Part shown: in pieces, positions 59,413-64,000 of the stretch
Layout of the letters: each line of letters opens with the position of its first letter
Position numbering within the stretch: the first letter of the stretch is position 1
Assembly: GCF_032854445.1 (NCBI RefSeq)
Contig: NC_088302.1
Coordinates: forward strand, 24,193,788 to 24,257,787
From: Liolophura sinensis
Taxonomy: Eukaryota > Mollusca > Polyplacophora > Chitonida > Chitonidae
Direction: 5' to 3'
DNA: 64,000 nucleotides
The notes under the pieces: model-generated
Told to the model about the DNA's origin: nothing
The model's database searches: none
Seen by the model: the letters and a program-made list of their open reading frames with translations, nothing else
Made by a program: the position numbers and the translations under genes

Positions 59413-59893
59413 GTATGTCTGAGATTATGTCCGTATATACTTAATTCATCTTTTTGTCCACAGAATTTAAAAGAAATCGTCAAAGATCTGAGACTTATAA
59501 ATAAGGAGATGAAAATATTGTATGATAAACAGGTCAGAATGCTATATTTATTCGTTTAATTCATTGTTGTGCATACTCAAGCATTTATCACTTACACGAT
59601 GGAGGGAGAAGGAAACCGGGGTTGTCGACGTAAACCACCAACCTTGGACAAGATACTGAAGCACTTTCCCACGTCTGACGTATAGATATGCACATCATAC
59701 TGGTGGAAAGTGGTCTTCACCAAACGTTATATCGTGCAAAGAGCCACACGAGCATCATGGAGCATTTACCGTGATCAAGGCTCAGCGCACAGTGAGGGCG
59801 ACTAGAATACCATTTGATGCCTGCACTCAAGACACAAGTAATGCACCACTGAGTACTAAAAGGAGGCTAACGTGTTCATTTCTATTGCATTAG
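59413..59893 (+). other. Claudin-like gene, intron 1
   Basis: GTATGT...TTGCATTAG. It contains a degraded inverted family A SINE (about 59566-59682). Confidence 0.75.
59566..59682 (-). mobile_element. Degraded inverted SINE family A in intron 1
   Basis: CATACTCAAGCATTTATCAC, TTACACGATGGAGGGAG, GGAAACCGGGGTTG and GCACTTTCCCACGTCTGACG retain the reverse-complement order of the SINE tail and body. Confidence 0.6.
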
Positions 59894-60058
59894 GGGTGCT
59901 CTTCAGTTCAGACTGGATCCAAGCTGTACAAGCCATGATGGCGATGGGGGTGATCACGTCTCTGGTAGGCGTCATTCTGCATTTGCTGTACATCACCAAG
60001 GCCACCTGCAAAACCAGACCGGTGGCTATCTGCGGGTGTGCGGCAAACCTAGCCACAG
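59894..60058 (+). CDS. Claudin/PMP22-like protein, exon 2
   Basis: The acceptor TTGCATTAG joins in phase with exon 1 (G + GG), and the exon ends at a GTATGC donor, again phase 1. It covers residues 72-126 plus one base: TM2 is about 83-105 (AVQAMMAMGVITSLVGVILH), then a short basic cytoplasmic loop (KATCKTRP) and the start of TM3 (115 onward). The loop length and charge fit the claudin topology. Confidence 0.85.
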
Positions 60059-60334
60059 GTATGCCAATTTTGTTCGTCTAATTGGTTGTCCCCGAAGACG
60101 ACTTGCTCATTGCTTAATGATAATGTGCGTCCGAATTCAGTTTCGGACAGTTTCGGCTGCCGCTTTAAGTCTGGAGTTTGTCAGCTACCTAGCGAGGGGT
60201 GGTGGTGTCCATGGTTACCTCGATTGCTGTACACATCATGAATACAAAAAATAAATTTAAATTTAGTTATTTAAAAAATAATAAACACGTGTACATGACG
60301 TAAATGCATTTCCTTTGAAACACAACAATCTGCT

Positions 60335-60460
60335 AACAGACTTTAGGCACCTTGCATTGTATTTATATTAACGGTTGGAATAAGATAAAAACCTTGACTA
60401 AGGTAAGTATACAAGAGACTGGATTTTACCGGTGACGTGTGAACATTTTCCAACAACCAC
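60335..60460 (+). repeat. Unnamed dispersed repeat, copy 3
   Basis: TTAACGGTTGGAATAAGATA, AAAACCTTGACTAAGGTAAG and ACAAGAGACTGGATTTTACC align with the core of 37325-37580. Confidence 0.65.
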
Positions 60461-60640
60461 AATGTTGTCACTACTGATGTTTTTTTTCATACATCCATTA
60501 TTTAAAGAATGCAAATTTAGCAGCCGTCGGTTTTTGTTTTGTTTTCCATATTTTGGACCTGTTGATAAAGAGAAAGCTCTTGTGTAACGAAAAAAATATA
60601 GTCGTTGAGGACAAAAATCCAGAGCAGTTCATACAAGCCG

Positions 60641-62200
60641 TGTAAAACTTAATTTTATCATGTTTATTTGATAAACTTTGCAGGCAGAACGTAAAACTTA
60701 ATTTTATCATGTCTATTTGATAAATTTTGCAGGCAGAACGTAAAACTTAATTTTATCATGTTTATTTGATAAACTTTGCGGGCAGAACGTAAAACTTAAT
60801 TTTATCATGTCTATTTGATGAACTTTGCAGGCAGAACGTAAAACTTAATTTTATCATGTTTATTTGATAAACTTTGCAGGCATAACGTAAAACTTAATTT
60901 TATCATGTTTAACTGATAAACTTTGCAGGCAGAACGTAAAACTTAATTTTATCATGTTTAACTGATAAACTTTGCAGGCAGAACGTAAAACTTAATTTTA
61001 TCATAGTTATTTGATGAACTTTGCAGGCAGAACGTAAAACTTAATTTTATCATGTTTATTTGATAAACTTTGCAGGCAGCACGTAAAACTTAATTTTATC
61101 ATGTCTATTTGATAAACTTTGCAGGCAGAACGTAAAACTTAATTTTATCATGTTTAACTGATATACTTTGCAGGCATAACGTAAAACTTAATTTTATCAT
61201 GTTTAACTGATAAACTTTGCAGGCAGAACGTAAAACCTAATTTTATCATAGTTATTTGATGAACTTTGCAGGCAGAACGTAAAACTTAATTTTATCATGT
61301 CTATTTGATAAATTTTGCAGGCAGAACGTAAAACTTAATTTTATCATGTTTATTTGATAAACTTTGCGGGCAGAACGTAAAACTTAATTTTATCATGTCT
61401 ATTTGATGAACTTTGCAGGCAGAACGTAAAACTTAATTTTATCATGTTTATTTGATAAACTTTGCAGGAAGAACGTAAAACTTAATTTTATCATGTTTAA
61501 CTGATATACTTTGCAGGAAGAACGTAAAACTTAATTTTATCATGTTTAACTGATATACTTTGCAGGCATAACGTAAAACTTAATTTTATCATGTTTAACT
61601 GATAAACTTTGCAGGCAGAACGTAAAACCTAATTTTATCATAGTTATTTGATGAACTTTGCAGGCAGAACGTAAAACTTAATTTTATCATGTCTATTTGA
61701 TAAATTTTGCAGGCAGAACGTAAAACTTAATTTTATCATGTTTATTTGATAAACTTTGCGGGCAGAACGTAAAACTTAATTTTATCATGTCTATTTGATG
61801 AACTTTGCAGGCAGAACGTAAAACTTAATTTTATCATGTTTAACTGATAAACTTTGCAGGCATAACGTAAAACTTAATTTTATCATGTTTATTTGATAAA
61901 CTTTGCGGGCAGAACGTAAAACTTAATTTTATCATGTCTATTTGATGAACTTTGCAGGCAGAACGTAAAACTTAATTTTATCATGTTTAACTGATAAACT
62001 TTGCAGGCAGAACGTAAAACTTAATTTTATCATGTTTATTTGATAAACTTTGCAGGCAGAACGTAAAACTTAATTTTATCATGTCTATTTGATAAATTTT
62101 GTAGGCAGAACGTAAAACTTAGTTTTATTATGTCTATTTGATAAACTTTGCAGGTAGAACGTAAAACTTAATTTCATCACGTCTATTTGATAAACTTTGT
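60641..62200. repeat. 49-bp intronic minisatellite, about 32 copies
   Basis: The unit joins AACGTAAAACTTAATTTTAT, CATGTCTATTTGATAAATTT and TGCAGGCAG. Each unit contains the inverted pair TTTATCA...TGATAAA, so single-stranded DNA or RNA can form a small hairpin per unit. A GCGGGCAG variant occurs at 60778, 61366, 61758 and 61905, spaced by 12, 8 and 3 whole units, which shows multi-unit expansion. Each unit also presents a TTTGCAG/G acceptor-like word within the intron. Confidence 0.96.
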
Positions 62201-62600
62201 GTTAAGGTGAATTACATATGGCTAGTGCGTAAAATTGACTTAGGCTCATTATAGTACAAGTGATCTTGGGCCAAATACACGGTGAAAGTTAGAAAGAATG
62301 TGTCTCTACCACATATAACCCTACCTAATTGTGGCCCATGTTACAGTGCTCTTCATGTTCATTTCAAGTTGTAGGCTGTAGGATGTCTTTACTCAGGTTA
62401 TTATGGCAGATTTTATCAGCCCGGTCAGTGTTATCAGTGACTTATGTCGTATGCGTAAGTGTTATCTTTCGCTTATCTTAAGCCGAAATTTAAGGTCGTG
62501 TTTAGCGATATGACAACCATCGAGAAATTAATCTAATGTAAATATATTGCCATCCATCTAGCCATGCATACTTTTATGGTCCAAGCTTATGTGTTCGATT

Positions 62601-62850
62601 GGGGCCTCCGTGGCTCAACGTAATGACCCAGGAGCCTCTCATAAAAGCGGTCGCTGTGAGTTCAAGTCCAGCTCATGCTGGTTTCTTCTCCAGCTGTGCG
62701 TTCGGAGGCCTGCCACATGCGGATGGTCGTGGGTTTGGCCCGGGTTCTACCCGGTTTCCTTCTATCATAATGCTGACGTGAGTACAATATTCTTGAGTAA
62801 GGCGTAAAACACCATTATTTAACACCAAACATTTAACACTTAATAAATAA
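62601..62850 (+). mobile_element. SINE family A in intron 2
   Basis: GGGGCCTCCGTGGCTCAACG lacks part of the tRNA head (GTTGGTTAGCGCGCTAGCGC is deleted). The body is well kept: GTCGCTGTGAGTTCAAGTCC, GGATGGTCGTGGGTTTG, and a TATTCTTGAGTAAGGCGTAA tail. Confidence 0.9.
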
Positions 62851-62934
62851 ATCAAATAAATATCTGTTTGATGGGATGTCCAAACACACAGACATAGGTA
62901 CGAGGCTATGGACAATTTTTTATGCGATAAATAT

Positions 62935-63100
62935 CACATATAGAAGACAATAACATGGAGGATAAAATTACAGCGCTGGAGAATAAGTGATGAGTGACAA
63001 ATAATCACACGTTACGGGTGAAATCAGGTTTCTTGTCAATTCACCTCAGTTCGGGTAATATACTTTCCAATCATTCTACCTACCAGTAAGTAGAATTGTA
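62935..63100 (-). repeat. Unnamed dispersed repeat, copy 4, inverted
   Basis: The reverse complement reads CCCGAACTGAGGTGAATTGA, CAAGAAACCTGATTTCACCC, then GTAACGTGTGA. It ends about 100 bases before exon 3. Confidence 0.65.
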
Positions 63101-63207
63101 TCGGATGACGGTTGCAGTTTTTGTTTTCAAAGTGCCATTAAAAGTTTTGGTCGGCAGGTGAGATTTCAAATGAGCACAGATGAAAAGTTGGTGTTTCTTT
63201 TTTTCAG

Positions 63208-63386
63208 GTGTTTTTAGCCTGATTGGGATTAGTATCTATGCTGCGGAAATGAAACAGGGTCACAACTTTTACGGATACCAATGGTACTCACCTGCGTTTT
63301 ACTTCGAGTGGGTAGCCATCTTATTTTATGTGATTGGAGTCATTTTGGATATCATATGCCTAAGAAAGAGAGAGAGTCCTGCCTAG
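63208..63386 (+). CDS. Claudin/PMP22-like protein, exon 3 (terminal)
   Basis: A long T tract and TTCAG precede a phase-compatible exon (G + GT gives Gly127) that ends at TAG. It encodes residues 127-185: the end of TM3, a short second extracellular loop (KQGHNFYGYQWYSP), TM4 (about 158-178, FYFEWVAILFYVIGVILDII) and a very short basic tail (CLRKRESPA). The tail has no C-terminal PDZ-binding YV as in many vertebrate claudins. This completes a full four-TM protein. Confidence 0.85.
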
Positions 63387-63552
63387 ATATTTGCTACAGA
63401 GATTACTGCCTCGAGCCACCATGTTCTATTGCTACCAGGCTACGACCAACGTTGCCGCGGGTTTCGACATCATTCCAAGCAACGCCATGTTTCATGCAGA
63501 GTGGGTACTGTGAAGTCATCCTGGTTTCCCGGGCTTTGCGACAGCAAATGCT

Positions 63553-63558
63553 AATAAA
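63553..63558 (+). terminator. Polyadenylation signal of the claudin-like gene
   Basis: AATAAA lies 167 bases after the stop codon, the first in this 3' region. Confidence 0.6.
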
Positions 63559-63574
63559 ATGAAAAATAGATAAC

Positions 63575-63720
63575 AGCATGGAAAGTAAACTGAGAGATTA
63601 TGACAATGTGTTAGTTGGCAAACGGTCACTCGTAACAGGTGAAATTCGGCCTCTTATCAATTTACCTCAGTTTGAGTTTTATTCTAACTACTGACGTACA
63701 TTGTTAGATAGTCGACATTA
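63575..63720 (-). repeat. Unnamed dispersed repeat, copy 5, inverted
   Basis: The reverse complement reads GAATAAAACTCAAACTGAGG, TAAATTGATAAGAGGCCGAA, then TTTCACCTGTTACGAGTGAC. It is the closest match to copy 2 (45785-46060). Confidence 0.75.
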
Positions 63721-63847
63721 TACAGCCCCTAGCACCATGGATTAACTAGACTGCGGAAAAAATACAGTAATGTTAAAATGAATTTCAATAGATGTCACTG
63801 CTCTAGAACTAGGGAAATTGTGTGCATTTATGATTTGCTAAGTTTAT

Positions 63848-63912
63848 AGTGAGCTCATACCGGCTTCCTCTCCGGTCATATGTGGGAACGTCTGACAAGA
63901 ACCTACGGATGT
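63848..63912 (+). mobile_element. SINE family A fragment
   Basis: GTGAGCTCATACCGGCTTCC, TCTCCGGTCATATGTGGGAA and CGTCTGACAAGAACCTACGG match the SINE body; head and tail are missing. Confidence 0.6.
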
Positions 63913-64000
63913 ACCGTAGACCTATGTTTAGGCTGTAGCATTTACTGTTATGACGGAGTCTTGTCTGCTCGTCTGTGGAATGAAAAGTTTCAACACAAAA

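Larger units (their letters stand above)
60059..63207 (+). other. Claudin-like gene, intron 2
   Basis: An intron of 3.1 kb from GTATGC to TTTTTTTCAG. It houses the 49-bp minisatellite (60641-62200), a family A SINE (62601-62850) and two copies of the unnamed dispersed repeat in opposite orientation. No extra exon was seen. Confidence 0.8.

Overview
This is animal nuclear DNA, most likely from a lophotrochozoan (a mollusc such as a bivalve, or a brachiopod). The evidence is spliced genes with GT-AG introns, many tRNA-derived SINEs ending in an ATTCTTGAGTACGGC(G)TAAAACACCAATC-type tail followed by AAATAAAT repeats, frequent TACATGTA words, and a Tc1/mariner transposon. The species assignment is an inference. 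No operon, phage or CRISPR structure is present. Most of the window is non-coding, and tandem and dispersed repeats dominate it.

Layout. (1) 1-3183 is the 3' end of a plus-strand NUP54 gene. Its penultimate-but-one coding exon lies in a 136-bp tandem array of at least six copies, the last of which is frame-broken. (2) 3190-5430 is intergenic with several SINE copies. (3) 5432-13330 and 13399-20095 are two tandem paralogous segments of about 7.9 and 6.7 kb (units A and B). They carry small gene-like exons with conserved splice sites, including a three-exon 3' gene end containing a VTES motif. Unit A holds a 1554-bp Tc1-like transposon, and unit B preserves the empty target site. (4) Minisatellites follow: 48 bp (20113-20936), 27 bp (21822-22540), degenerate ~31 bp (22733-23060) and a ~6-kb 53-bp array (24908-30880) with a 28-monomer higher-order repeat. 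(5) 30881-59100 has no recognisable complete gene. It contains a decayed reverse transcriptase fragment (40617-41161, minus), diverged segmental duplications (44.4-48.0 kb and 49.4-51.7 kb, with an inverted fragment at 36.8-37.0 kb), SINEs, an unnamed dispersed repeat and a 101-nt hairpin. (6) 59199-63386 is a complete three-exon claudin/PMP22-like four-transmembrane gene of 185 residues, whose second intron holds a 49-bp minisatellite and a SINE.

The two recognised genes have unrelated jobs: NUP54 belongs to the nuclear pore channel, and the claudin-like protein belongs in the plasma membrane or a cell junction. The best candidates for something undescribed are the NUP54 exon array and the paired units A and B with their unidentified VTES-motif gene. 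All calls come from reading the sequence; no database search was possible.
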